Source: Muribaculaceae bacterium (GTDB taxonomy: Bacteria; Bacteroidota; Bacteroidia; Bacteroidales; Muribaculaceae). From it: DNA of 64,000 nt. The notes under the pieces are model-generated. The model worked only from the letters and a program-made list of their open reading frames with translations, ran no database searches and was not told where the DNA came from. The stretch is from assembly GCA_022509205.1 (NCBI GenBank), contig JAFLTR010000004.1:25049-89048 (forward strand), read 5' to 3'. The position numbers were made by a program, and so were the translations under genes. This document shows positions 36,163 through 45,254 of the stretch, one piece after another; the stretch's first letter is position 1, and every line of letters begins with the position of its first letter.

Positions 36163-38949
36163 ATGAAACATCGACATTTATTTCATCAATTAACCTTATC
36201 TAAAAACCAAGCTCTTAAATTGAGAGCTCGTATTAAAAGAAATCTCATCTTACTTCCGGTCCTTATAATATCGATTATACTTGTAGCAGGGTGCGAGGAA
36301 AAAAAGATATATAAAATCGGGATCTCACAGTGTAGCAGCGACGACTGGCGCTCAAAGATGAATCAGGAGGTGATGCTCGAGGCAATGCTTCATGATGATG
36401 TCGAGGTGGAGATCCGATCGGCCAACGATGACAGCGAAAAACAGATACGGGATATAGAATATTTTGCTTCAAACGGGTTTGATGCAATATTGGTTGCACC
36501 CAACGAGGCTGAAGCCCTGACTCCCGAAATCAGGAAAATTCATAATATGGGTATTCCTGTGATTATTTACGACCGTAATATCAACGATTCTTCCTACACA
36601 CAGAGAATCGGGGTGGATAATGTCTGGCTTGGATCGCAAGCGGCGAAATATTCCGCCATGCTATTCCCGAATGGTATAAGAGCCTTGGAAATATTTGGTT
36701 TGCCGGGTTCAACACCGGCCCGTGACAGGAGCCATGGATTCAATGCTGTAGTGGATTCGGTGGGTGGCATTGTGTTGGGAGGAGCTCCGGCCAACTGGAG
36801 GCAGGATAAGGCAAGAGAGAAAGCCGACTCCCTTATAAGGGAATATCCTCAAGTGAATCTGATTTTTGCCCACAACGACCGCATGGCGATAGGCGCTTGG
36901 GAAGCAGCCGAGGCACTCGGACGAAAAGATATAAAGATTATCGGAATTGATGCAGCACCGGAAATCGGCCTTAAAGCCGTGGCCGAGGGCAAGATCGACG
37001 CTACTTTCATGTATCCCACTCAAGGGGAGCGATTATTGCGTGAGGCACTCAATATACTCAAAGGAGGGGATTTTGAGCGGGAAGTGATGTTGCCGACCAC
37101 ATCCGCTGTGGATGCTTCCAATGCCGACATTTTGCTCCTACAGAATGAAAATATCGATGAGAGTTCTGAAAAGGTTTTGCAACTTCGCCATCAATTAGAT
37201 GATTTCCAAAGTCTTCATAATGCCCAGACCGCTTTGTTCTATGCCATTATCGCCATTCTTGTGCTTCTCTTCGGGGTGCTATTCTTAGTGTTGCGAACCT
37301 ACTGGGCCCACCGGCGCCATCAAAATGCTCTTTTGCGGCAGAACAAACTACTTGAAGAGGAGCGTGACAAACAAAAGGAGCTAAATGAGAAACTCGAAGC
37401 CGCCACTCAGTCGAAGCTTATTTTCTTCACCAATGTGAGTCACGATCTACGCACCCCCTTGACTCTTATCGCAGAACCTGTTGCACAGTTCAACAAAGCC
37501 GATAATCTGACTGCGCCCCAAAAAACCCTTGCCAAGATAGCCGACAAGAATGTGAAGATTCTTCAGCGTCTCATCAATCAGATCCTGGATTTCCGAAAAT
37601 TTGAAAACAACAAGATGACCCTCAACCTCAAGGAGGTGAATTTCAACAATATTGTGAAAGATTGGCTCGAATCTTTCCATGCGGTTGCTAAAAAACGAGA
37701 TATCAATCTGCAGCTGGAGGAGCCAAAGGAAGAACTTTTTATAGCCATAGACCCCGAAAGGATCGAAAGGGTTTTCTTCAACCTGGTTTTTAACGCCATG
37801 AAGTACAGCCCTGACAACAGCACAATTAAAGTCAGTTATAAAATTGACGGAGAAGAATTAATCCTCAGGGTTGAGGATCAGGGAGAGGGGATAACCGAGG
37901 AGAATCTCCCGAAAATTTTCGATCGTTTTTATCAGGTGGATAAAGTCAGACCAAGAGGAAGCGGCATAGGGTTATCACTGGCCAAAGCATTCGTGGAATT
38001 GCATGGAGGCTCGATAACCGTGGAAAGCGAGGTAGGGAAAGGCTCTACATTCACCGTGACAATTCCCGTGATGCATGTAGCCGAAAATGTGGCTGACTAC
38101 ACAAAAGGTATCACGTCGCAAGATGTGGAAGGAGTGATGGAAGATGTAGAGGCAGATCGGGAATTCACGGAAGAGAAACCGGTTGTGCTGGTGATTGACG
38201 ACAATAAGGATATCCGGGAAATGGTTTCTACATTGCTCCGGGAAGACTACAATGTAGTGGGAGCCTCCAACGGGAAAGAGGGTATAAGGAAGGCATCCAA
38301 ATATGTGCCTGATCTGATAGTCTGCGACGTGATGATGCCGGGCATGGATGGCATGGAATGTTGCCGACGGTTGAAATCCGAACCTGTTACTTCCCATATC
38401 CCGGTTTTGATGCTGACGGCCTGCAGTCTTGATGAACAGAAAGCGCAAGGTTTCGATAGCGGAGCCGACGGATATCTCCCTAAGCCATTTTCATCTGTAG
38501 TGCTCAAATCGCAGGCAGCCTCGCTTATAGCCAACCGAAAGAGGATAAAAGACCTATTAGGCGAAAGGAAGCACCTGCAATCGGATGAAACGAAAGGGAC
38601 GAAAAAACAAATAGAGGGAAACGGCGATATCGATAATGAATTCTACAGCCGCTTCTTAAAAGTTTTTGAAGAAAGAATGGGTGATCCCGACCTGAATGTG
38701 GAGGCTATCGCTTCGGAACTTGGTTTCGAGCGCACGCAACTATATCGAAAGATAAAGGCAATCACCAACTATTCACCTGTGGAACTGATGCGCAACCTGC
38801 GCTTGAAGAAAGCCCGGAATCTTTTGATGGGCTCCGAAAAAACCATCAGTGAGATCTGTTATGAAGTGGGTTTCTCGACTCCTGCATACTTCACTAAGTG
38901 CTATCGCGACCAATACGGGGAAACTCCTTCGGAGACGCGCAACAAATAG
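36163..38949 (+). CDS. Hybrid two-component system sensor-regulator (BT1754-like fructose sensor)
   Basis: A single-chain sensor kinase plus regulator spanning the inner membrane. Residues are numbered from the track start at 36121, a GTG; I prefer the ATG at 36163. An N-terminal hydrophobic segment ends in LVAGC (Cys58). A periplasmic LacI/RbsB-type sugar-binding domain follows (about 62-340), then a transmembrane helix (372-393), HisKA with SHDLRTPLTLI (His441), HATPase (N box near 554, VEDQGEGI, GSGIGLSLAK), a receiver (phospho-Asp in VCDVMM near 736, Lys788) and an AraC-type DNA-binding domain (840-940). The Y_Y_Y/propeller sensor of most HTCS is absent; a periplasmic sugar-binding protein fold is what BT1754 uses to bind fructose. 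It lies 6 kb from susC and probably controls both fructan promoters. A TAAATTTG box lies 8 nt before the ATG. Confidence 0.93.
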   Translation: MKHRHLFHQLTLSKNQALKLRARIKRNLILLPVLIISIILVAGCEEKKIYKIGISQCSSDDWRSKMNQEVMLEAMLHDDVEVEIRSANDDSEKQIRDIEYFASNGFDAILVAPNEAEALTPEIRKIHNMGIPVIIYDRNINDSSYTQRIGVDNVWLGSQAAKYSAMLFPNGIRALEIFGLPGSTPARDRSHGFNAVVDSVGGIVLGGAPANWRQDKAREKADSLIREYPQVNLIFAHNDRMAIGAWEAAEALGRKDIKIIGIDAAPEIGLKAVAEGKIDATFMYPTQGERLLREALNILKGGDFEREVMLPTTSAVDASNADILLLQNENIDESSEKVLQLRHQLDDFQSLHNAQTALFYAIIAILVLLFGVLFLVLRTYWAHRRHQNALLRQNKLLEEERDKQKELNEKLEAATQSKLIFFTNVSHDLRTPLTLIAEPVAQFNKADNLTAPQKTLAKIADKNVKILQRLINQILDFRKFENNKMTLNLKEVNFNNIVKDWLESFHAVAKKRDINLQLEEPKEELFIAIDPERIERVFFNLVFNAMKYSPDNSTIKVSYKIDGEELILRVEDQGEGITEENLPKIFDRFYQVDKVRPRGSGIGLSLAKAFVELHGGSITVESEVGKGSTFTVTIPVMHVAENVADYTKGITSQDVEGVMEDVEADREFTEEKPVVLVIDDNKDIREMVSTLLREDYNVVGASNGKEGIRKASKYVPDLIVCDVMMPGMDGMECCRRLKSEPVTSHIPVLMLTACSLDEQKAQGFDSGADGYLPKPFSSVVLKSQAASLIANRKRIKDLLGERKHLQSDETKGTKKQIEGNGDIDNEFYSRFLKVFEERMGDPDLNVEAIASELGFERTQLYRKIKAITNYSPVELMRNLRLKKARNLLMGSEKTISEICYEVGFSTPAYFTKCYRDQYGETPSETRNK

Positions 38950-38978
38950 TCTATGGCCAATCTCAGGGCCTGAATTTT

Positions 38979-40466
38979 TCAAGAGCGGAAATTGACCTTC
39001 CGCATGTCTCCGCAATCTTCGAAGGCAGAGTGCATAGCGAAAGCCGACCGCAAGTTGTGAGATATATGCCCCGTCCTGGCTACCTTAAGATAGTCGCGCA
39101 GAATCGGTTTATAGTCCGGATGAACGCATTTCTCGATGATCACCTCCGCCCTCTCCTTAGGAGAAAGATTTCTAAGGTCAGCAACACCCTGCTCGGTTAC
39201 AATCACTTTCACGCTATGTTCGCTATGGTCTACATGTGTCACCATTGGAACTATAGTAGACAAAGCGCCTCCCTTCTGTATGGATGGACATAGGAAAATA
39301 GAGAGATATGCATTGCGGCAGAAATCCGCCGATCCTCCTATGCCGTTCATGATCTTTGAACCGGTGACATGGGTGGAATTGACATTGCCATAGATATCAC
39401 ATTCAAGAGCTGTATTCATCGCAATGAGTCCAAGACGTCTCACCACCTCGGGATGATTTGAAATCTCAGCAGGACGCATAAGCAGTTTGTCTCTGAAAAA
39501 CTCTATGTCATCCATGAATTCGAGCATGGAATTGTCGGAAAATGCAAGCGCGCATGTCGAGGCAAATGTGCATTTCCCTTTATGCATGAGCTCCATAACC
39601 GCATCCTGCACAACCTCTGTATACATCTCGAACTGAGGGATACCGGGATGGTCGGCCAGTCCATGAAGGGCTGCGTTGGCAATATTTCCCACCCCGCTTT
39701 GCACCGGTAGGAATCCCTTTGGAATCCTTCCCATCTTTAATTCGTGGGCAAGGAATTCAGCCACATGTGCACCGATAGCCCGAGTGGTGTCGGAAAGAGA
39801 TGTGAAAGAACTTATACTTTCAGACGCGTTGGAAGGCACGACTCCGATAATCTTCTTTGGATCTATTTTTATCACAGGACTTCCGATTCTGTCTGAAGGC
39901 TTGTAGATGGGTATTTCCCGCCTGTTAGGAGGATCAAGCGGTATGTAATTATCGTGGAACCCCCGGAAAGAAGTATGATAATAGGAACTATATTCCAAAA
40001 TAACATTTTTAGCCATTCTGGCAAAAAGGGGCGTCATCCCTATTCCGGCCCCGAGCACCACTTCTCCGGATGGATTCATCTCCGTCACCTCGATAACAGC
40101 AACATCTATGTCTCCCATAAAACCATAACGCAGATCCTGGCTCATGTGGCTCAGATGTGGGTCGTAATAGTCTATTTCACCGGTGTTGGCGCTATTACGT
40201 GCATCAGGGGAGCCCTGATAAGGAACCCTCTTGGAGATTGCCTTGGCTCTGGAAAGTGCTCCGTCGACATAATCATTGGTCGACGCACCGGTGTAAAGAG
40301 TCACCTTGAAAGGTTCACCGGCGTCATGGAGAGTTTTTGCTTTTTCAGCCAAAGCCACCGGAACAACCTTGGGAGTTCCCGAAGCTGTAAAGCCGGAAGT
40401 AGCCACCGTGGCGCCGTTTGGGATATGACTCACTGCCTCTTCGGCAGTTATGAATGGAAAGCTCAT
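38979..40466 (-). CDS. Acetyl-CoA hydrolase/transferase (succinyl-CoA:acetate CoA-transferase type)
   Basis: A 495-aa class I CoA-transferase that moves CoA between carboxylic acids such as succinate and acetate, fitting a fermentative anaerobe producing those acids. It has the two-domain pattern, the probable catalytic Glu in MYTEVVQDAV, GIGGSADF, and the C-terminal VIVTEQGVADLRNLSPKERA motif. Length agrees with AarC/Cat1 proteins. Its promoter overlaps that of the divergent miaB operon. It converges with the HTCS gene with only 29 nt between the stops. Confidence 0.92.
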   Translation of the reverse strand: MSFPFITAEEAVSHIPNGATVATSGFTASGTPKVVPVALAEKAKTLHDAGEPFKVTLYTGASTNDYVDGALSRAKAISKRVPYQGSPDARNSANTGEIDYYDPHLSHMSQDLRYGFMGDIDVAVIEVTEMNPSGEVVLGAGIGMTPLFARMAKNVILEYSSYYHTSFRGFHDNYIPLDPPNRREIPIYKPSDRIGSPVIKIDPKKIIGVVPSNASESISSFTSLSDTTRAIGAHVAEFLAHELKMGRIPKGFLPVQSGVGNIANAALHGLADHPGIPQFEMYTEVVQDAVMELMHKGKCTFASTCALAFSDNSMLEFMDDIEFFRDKLLMRPAEISNHPEVVRRLGLIAMNTALECDIYGNVNSTHVTGSKIMNGIGGSADFCRNAYLSIFLCPSIQKGGALSTIVPMVTHVDHSEHSVKVIVTEQGVADLRNLSPKERAEVIIEKCVHPDYKPILRDYLKVARTGHISHNLRSAFAMHSAFEDCGDMRKVNFRS

Positions 40467-40509
40467 GAGTTTTTCGGTAGTGGATTAAGGTCATTTCCAG
40501 ACCCTCTCT

Positions 40510-40541
40510 TTTGGGTAATCGGGTCTAAAGAATTAAATTTG
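40510..40541 (+). promoter_or_regulatory. Promoter of miaB-MFS-queA
   Basis: TTTG at 40510-40513, a 20-nt spacer, and TAAATTTG at 40534-40541 match the Bacteroidota consensus in full. Expected start near 40548, giving a leader of about 38 nt. Confidence 0.75.
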
Positions 40542-40543
40542 CA

Positions 40544-40574
40544 CAAAAATACCTTTTTTGTTCAATTTAACAAA
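40544..40574 (-). promoter_or_regulatory. Promoter of the CoA-transferase gene
   Basis: On the minus strand TTTG (40571-40574), a 19-nt spacer and TATTTTTG (40544-40551) match the consensus in full. Its -7 box lies 2 nt from that of the opposing miaB promoter, so the two polymerase footprints must overlap. Confidence 0.75.
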
Positions 40575-40585
40575 GAAAAACTGAG

Positions 40586-41971
40586 TTGTTAAAAAACAAT
40601 AATATTCAACCATTCCTTCTCCCGGAAAGGATTTCAGGAGATTCCTCTTCTAAAAAACTGAGGATTGAGACCTACGGTTGCCAGATGAATGTGGCTGACT
40701 CAGAGACGGTAGCAGCCGTCATGGAGATGGCCGGTTATACCCTAACTGAGAACGATGAAGAAGCCGATGCTGTGTTTTTAAACACATGTTCCATTCGCGA
40801 TAATGCAGAACAAAAAATTTTTTCAAGGCTTTCTTATTGGCGTTCGCTCCGACGAAAGACGGGACGCAACATCCTGATAGGGGTGATCGGCTGTATGGCC
40901 GAAAGACTAAAACATCAGTTGATAGAGGAGCAAGGGGTGGATCTTGTGGCCGGACCGGATGCATATCTCGATCTTCCCAATCTCATTTCAGCTGCTGAAA
41001 ATGGTGAGGAGGCAATAAATATAGAACTTTCCACCACTGAGACCTATCGAGACATCATCCCCTCAAGAATCGGAGGGGGAGGAATCAGCGGTTTCATATC
41101 CATAATGCGGGGCTGCAACAATTTCTGCTCTTATTGCATAGTGCCTTACACGAGGGGCAGAGAGCGCAGCCGGGAACCCCAAAGTATCCTGAAAGAACTT
41201 GACGATCTTCAGAAGCGTGGATTCAAGGAAGTGACGCTGCTGGGCCAGAATGTCAACAGCTACCGATATGAAGGCTCCGATGGGAGAGTCACTGATTTCC
41301 CCTCCCTGCTGACTCTTGTCGCAAAAGCTGCACCCGACATGAGGATAAGATTCACGACATCTCATCCAAAAGATATGAGTGATGAAATAATCTCGACTGT
41401 GGCGGCATTTCCCAATATCGCAAGGCATATTCATCTGCCGGTGCAAAGCGGCAGCAATTCGGTATTAAAGGCAATGAACCGGAAATACACGCGCGAATGG
41501 TATCTCGACCGCATCGCTGCCATCCGAAGGATTTTGCCCGACGCTGGAATTACGTCCGACCTTTTCACCGGTTTCCATGGAGAAACAGAAGAGGATTTTC
41601 AACAAACGCTGTCTATCATGGAAGAAGTGGGGTTTGACTCCTCATTCCTTTTCAAATATTCAGAGCGCCCCGGCACTTACGCATCCAAACATTTGCCTGA
41701 CAATGTGCCGGAGGATGTCAAGATTGAGAGGCTCAACCGTATGATTGCCCTTCAGAACGAACTCTCTCTACGTAACAATAAAAAGGAGATAGGGAAGGAG
41801 TATGAAGTGCTCGTGGAAGGTCGTTCAAAACGAAACCCGGAAGAACATTTCGGACGCACTTCGCAAAACAAGGTGGCTGTGTTCCCTAAAGGTGACACCA
41901 AACCGGGAGATTTTGTGAAAGTGAGAATTACGGATGCCTCCTCCGCTACGCTCAAAGCAGTTTTGGTATAA
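40586..41971 (+). CDS. miaB: tRNA-2-methylthio-N6-dimethylallyladenosine synthase MiaB
   Basis: A radical-SAM methylthiotransferase that adds the 2-methylthio group to i6A37 of tRNA. The 461-aa protein has the N-terminal UPF0004 domain with cysteines in TYGCQMN, NTCSIRDNA and GCMAER, the radical-SAM cluster motif CNNFCSYCIVPYTRG, and a C-terminal TRAM domain. The start is unusual: no ATG occurs before the conserved TYGCQMN, and an in-frame TAA lies 16 nt upstream of the TTG at 40586, so TTG is the likely initiation codon. The MFS gene follows after 16 nt. Confidence 0.95.
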   Translation: MLKNNNIQPFLLPERISGDSSSKKLRIETYGCQMNVADSETVAAVMEMAGYTLTENDEEADAVFLNTCSIRDNAEQKIFSRLSYWRSLRRKTGRNILIGVIGCMAERLKHQLIEEQGVDLVAGPDAYLDLPNLISAAENGEEAINIELSTTETYRDIIPSRIGGGGISGFISIMRGCNNFCSYCIVPYTRGRERSREPQSILKELDDLQKRGFKEVTLLGQNVNSYRYEGSDGRVTDFPSLLTLVAKAAPDMRIRFTTSHPKDMSDEIISTVAAFPNIARHIHLPVQSGSNSVLKAMNRKYTREWYLDRIAAIRRILPDAGITSDLFTGFHGETEEDFQQTLSIMEEVGFDSSFLFKYSERPGTYASKHLPDNVPEDVKIERLNRMIALQNELSLRNNKKEIGKEYEVLVEGRSKRNPEEHFGRTSQNKVAVFPKGDTKPGDFVKVRITDASSATLKAVLV

Positions 41972-41987
41972 AAAAACACCCGTTCCC

Positions 41988-43409
41988 ATGCAGGAAGACA
42001 ACAAACAAACCTCACCGGTATCGCCGGCACCGATGACCGTAGATTTCGATCCCGATCAGATTCCCGATTCTCCCACTTCAGGGGGATACTACTGGTTCAT
42101 AATAATCTATCTGGTGCTCCTGAGTGCATTCGGTTCCTTTGTAAACGATATGTATATCCCGACTCTTCCGGTGATGTGTAAGGCTTTTAACTGCTCTGTG
42201 TCCACATGTCAGCTGGGTCTCACTTTCGGAATGATCGGGCTTGGATTGGGACAAATGCTCTTCGGACCGTTCAGTGACAGATGGGGACGCAAGCCTATAC
42301 TATATGTGGCTATGGTGGTATTTGCCATCGGAGCGTTTTGCTCGGTGTGGTCAAAGAGCATCTGGGAGTTTATATGGTGGAGACTGGTTCAGGGATTCGG
42401 GGCTTCGGGGGGCTACTTCCTTGCCCGCACCATACCGGCTGATATGTATCGAGGCCAGGCGCTTGCCAAGGTGATGGCTCTTGTTGGTGCGATCAACGGT
42501 TTTGCTCCGGCGAGTGCCCCGGTGTTAGGTGGTTTCGTGTCTCATGCAATCGGATGGAGAGGTATTTTCTGGATTCTCTTCGGATTCAGTATCCTTCTGC
42601 TTCTGTTGGCTCCCGCGTTAAAGGAGTCTTTGCCAAAACCCCGAAGAGTGCAGGGTCATTTCGGAATAGCCTTCAAGAATTACATCTATCTTGTGAAAAA
42701 TAAGCGGTTTATGGTTCATTCTCTGTTGAAGGGCGCTGCATTGGGTCTGATTTTCGCTTATGTTTCAGCAGCCCCCTTTATTATCCAGAGCCATTACCAT
42801 TACAGCCAGTTGCAGTTCGGGCTCTTTATGGGTTTCAATGCAATATTCATCGCTTTGGGGGCAACGTTCGCCCTCACCTTCAAACCTCTGAAGAAAGCAG
42901 CCGTCTATAGTGGATGGGGAATTCTGTTTCTGACAGTGGGTCAGGGAATCTGCTTGTTTCTGGTGCATAGTGTTTGGGTCTATGAAGCCTGGAATATTTG
43001 TATAATCTTCTGTATCGGCATGATTTTCACAGTGTCGAACACTCTCGCAATGAATGAAGGGCGACTCTATGCCGGAGATGCCTCTGCTTTACTCGGATTC
43101 ATTGGTTATGTTTTCGGAGGTATAGCCAGTCCGGTTGTCGGACTTAACAATGTGCTTCACTCCACGGCTATAACTCAGGTGGTCTATGCACTGGTTATCC
43201 TCTTATTCGCCCACATGACAAAAGTGATACCGGCGGAACTCGTCCCGACATTCCAAAGTGCAGGACGCGCCGGGCTACCTCAATACCCGAAACCGCTGGC
43301 ATCTACAAAAGCTGACTCTCCGACAGCCACGGAAGGATCGGCTACCACTGAGGATGCGGCTGCTACTACCACTCCCCTATCTTCCAATTCTTCAACCTCA
43401 AACGCTTAA
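41988..43409 (+). CDS. MFS drug-resistance-type transporter (Bcr/CflA family)
   Basis: A 473-aa inner-membrane proton antiporter of the Bcr/CflA type. I start it at 41988 (MQEDNKQTS); the track start at 41934 overlaps miaB. About 12 helices follow from residue 35. The motif GPFSDRWGRKPI lies between helices 2 and 3, and YIPTLPVM in helix 1 is typical of Bcr. The last 45 residues are a low-complexity Ala/Thr/Ser tail without structure. It lies between miaB and queA in one operon; the natural substrate is unknown. Confidence 0.88.
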   Translation: MQEDNKQTSPVSPAPMTVDFDPDQIPDSPTSGGYYWFIIIYLVLLSAFGSFVNDMYIPTLPVMCKAFNCSVSTCQLGLTFGMIGLGLGQMLFGPFSDRWGRKPILYVAMVVFAIGAFCSVWSKSIWEFIWWRLVQGFGASGGYFLARTIPADMYRGQALAKVMALVGAINGFAPASAPVLGGFVSHAIGWRGIFWILFGFSILLLLLAPALKESLPKPRRVQGHFGIAFKNYIYLVKNKRFMVHSLLKGAALGLIFAYVSAAPFIIQSHYHYSQLQFGLFMGFNAIFIALGATFALTFKPLKKAAVYSGWGILFLTVGQGICLFLVHSVWVYEAWNICIIFCIGMIFTVSNTLAMNEGRLYAGDASALLGFIGYVFGGIASPVVGLNNVLHSTAITQVVYALVILLFAHMTKVIPAELVPTFQSAGRAGLPQYPKPLASTKADSPTATEGSATTEDAAATTTPLSSNSSTSNA

Positions 43410-43423
43410 TATCCGCTTTAGCC

Positions 43424-44701
43424 GTGGTTAAAGATATTTCGATCGACGATTTCAACTATAATCTTCCGGAAGAGAGAATTCCCCTCCACCCTTTGAAGCA
43501 GAGGGATGAGTGTAAATTGCTCGTAAGGACTCCCGAGGGAAATATTTTCCACAGGGTCTTTAAGGAATTACCGGATTTGTTACCACCGGGGGCTCTGATG
43601 ATCTGCAATGACACCAAAGTGATCAATGCACGCCTTACCTTTCATAAATCCACCGGGGCACAAGTGGAATTGTTTCTGCTCGAACCTGTGGACCCGGCTG
43701 ATTATACCCTAAGTTTTCAGAGTCGTAAATACTGCTCTTGGAAATGTCTCGTCGGGAACTCCAAAAAATGGAAAGATGGGCTAATCTTCGCAGAGATTCC
43801 CTCAGGGAATGATGATATTATAAAGATGCAGGCCGTTAGAAAATTGGCTAACGAAGATGGTTCTTCAGTAGTGGAGTTTTATTGGGACCGTCACGAATTC
43901 ACTTTCGGCCAATTGATAGAATTGGGAGGTGAAATTCCAATTCCTCCTTATTTGAATCGCAAATCGGAGAAAGCTGATCTACAGGATTATCAAACTGTTT
44001 ATGCCCGGGCTAAAGGATCCGTGGCAGCTCCGACTGCAGGACTTCATTTCACCCCTCGGGTGTTTGAAAGTCTGTCTGCCCACGCAGTTGATGTAGAGAA
44101 AGTGACCCTCCATGTCGGTGCGGGCACATTCCGACCTGTTAAAAGTGACACAATAGGCCATCATGCCATGCACTCCGAGCCTTTCTCCGTCAGCAAAACT
44201 TTGATAGAGAAACTTATTGTATGGAAACGGGAAAAGAAACCTGTGGTGGCTGTCGGGACCACTTCCGTACGCACTCTCGAATCCCTTCCTTATATCGGCC
44301 GTGCTATACTAAGAAATGTCTCGGATCCTTTCACTATCTCCCAATGGGATGCATACGAATCGGAAGATCAAATCAGTAATCGGGGACAAAACAAATCAAG
44401 TGAAATATCTGATTTTGATACTATTGAGGCTCTGAAGGCCATCTTAAAATTGATGGAAAAAGAGAATCTTGACAGCATCACGGCCTCCACTTCAATCATG
44501 ATAGCACCGGGGTTCAAATGGAGAATCACCGACTGTATGGTCACAAATTTCCACCAGCCTAAATCCACCCTGCTCCTCCTTGTGTCATCCTTCCTTGGAG
44601 GCCATGAATGGCGTTCAATCTATGAGGAGGCTCTCCGTGGAAATTATAGATTCCTCTCTTATGGGGATGCCTGTCTCCTAATCAAGGAGTCCCTGGTCTA
44701 A
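43424..44701 (+). CDS. queA: S-adenosylmethionine:tRNA ribosyltransferase-isomerase (QueA family)
   Basis: Transfers and isomerises the ribosyl part of SAM onto preQ1-modified tRNA in queuosine synthesis. Family motifs are the N-terminal FNYNLPEERIPLHPL, ICNDTKVINARL, GSVAAPTAGLHFT, LHVGAGTFRPV, VGTTSVRTLESL and TNFHQPKSTLLLLVSSF. At 425 aa it is longer than the usual 340-350, with extra sequence around residues 95-150 and 300-345, so it may be the long Bacteroidota paralogue. The start codon is GTG at 43424, with no in-frame ATG upstream. It begins 15 nt after the MFS stop. Confidence 0.9.
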   Translation: MVKDISIDDFNYNLPEERIPLHPLKQRDECKLLVRTPEGNIFHRVFKELPDLLPPGALMICNDTKVINARLTFHKSTGAQVELFLLEPVDPADYTLSFQSRKYCSWKCLVGNSKKWKDGLIFAEIPSGNDDIIKMQAVRKLANEDGSSVVEFYWDRHEFTFGQLIELGGEIPIPPYLNRKSEKADLQDYQTVYARAKGSVAAPTAGLHFTPRVFESLSAHAVDVEKVTLHVGAGTFRPVKSDTIGHHAMHSEPFSVSKTLIEKLIVWKREKKPVVAVGTTSVRTLESLPYIGRAILRNVSDPFTISQWDAYESEDQISNRGQNKSSEISDFDTIEALKAILKLMEKENLDSITASTSIMIAPGFKWRITDCMVTNFHQPKSTLLLLVSSFLGGHEWRSIYEEALRGNYRFLSYGDACLLIKESLV

Positions 44702-45254
44702 GTCCAAGGCATTATCACATTACTTCAAAAATCTGATAACTACGGTATTACAATTCTGAATATCAGATCTTTGTGGGTCAACCAACTTTCGCCAGTTTGC
44801 GTAAAGCATTTTGTCGATAAGTCCCTTGTTGGCTGGTGTAGACCTACAATAGCAAGCCTCCTTGCGGATAAGGAGGGCAATTTTGTATAAATCAATATTT
44901 CTTCCCCTTGCCGTCTTCATAAAGAAAGAGCTGCTTGTGGAATGTACCGGAATCCTTTAATCCCTTTTCTATATCCCAACATTTAGAAAGTATGGGAATT
45001 CTTTTGATTATAATAAACAAAAACATGTAATTTTATTCAGCAATACTAAACAAATTCCCTAAAAATGATTTATGATATTAAATTTTATGGTATAATTGAA
45101 AAAATTAGAGATGGGAAAATCACAAAATCTTACACATATTTACAAGTAAATCAGCCAATTAGTTAATTCCAAAAGGCTGAACTATCCTTATATGATTATT
45201 GCCTTCTTATATCGAACTCACGTTAATTTATTCTTTATTCTCAATATAATATTT
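44702..45254. other. AT-rich intergenic region after queA (553 nt)
   Basis: Clearly richer in A and T than the flanking genes. It holds a terminator-like hairpin at 44857-44884. A 33-codon frame at 45065-45166 (starting MIYDIKFYG) and a 66-codon minus-strand frame at 44720-44920 are open, but neither resembles a known family. The region may be the remains of a lost gene or an insertion scar beside the ORF6N gene. Confidence 0.4.
44857..44884 (+). terminator. Probable terminator of miaB-MFS-queA
   Basis: CCTCCTT (44857-44863) and AAGGAGG (44870-44876) form a 7-bp stem with a 6-nt loop, followed by GCAATTTT. It lies 155 nt beyond the queA stop, so it is a moderate candidate. Confidence 0.45.

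Noticed and set aside
44720-44920. 66-aa minus-strand ORF after queA
   Set aside because: No recognisable family, no promoter, and it covers a terminator-like hairpin; kept only as part of the intergenic description.
45065-45166. 33-codon plus-strand frame
   Set aside because: Too short to support and without similarity I can name, though its composition is protein-like.
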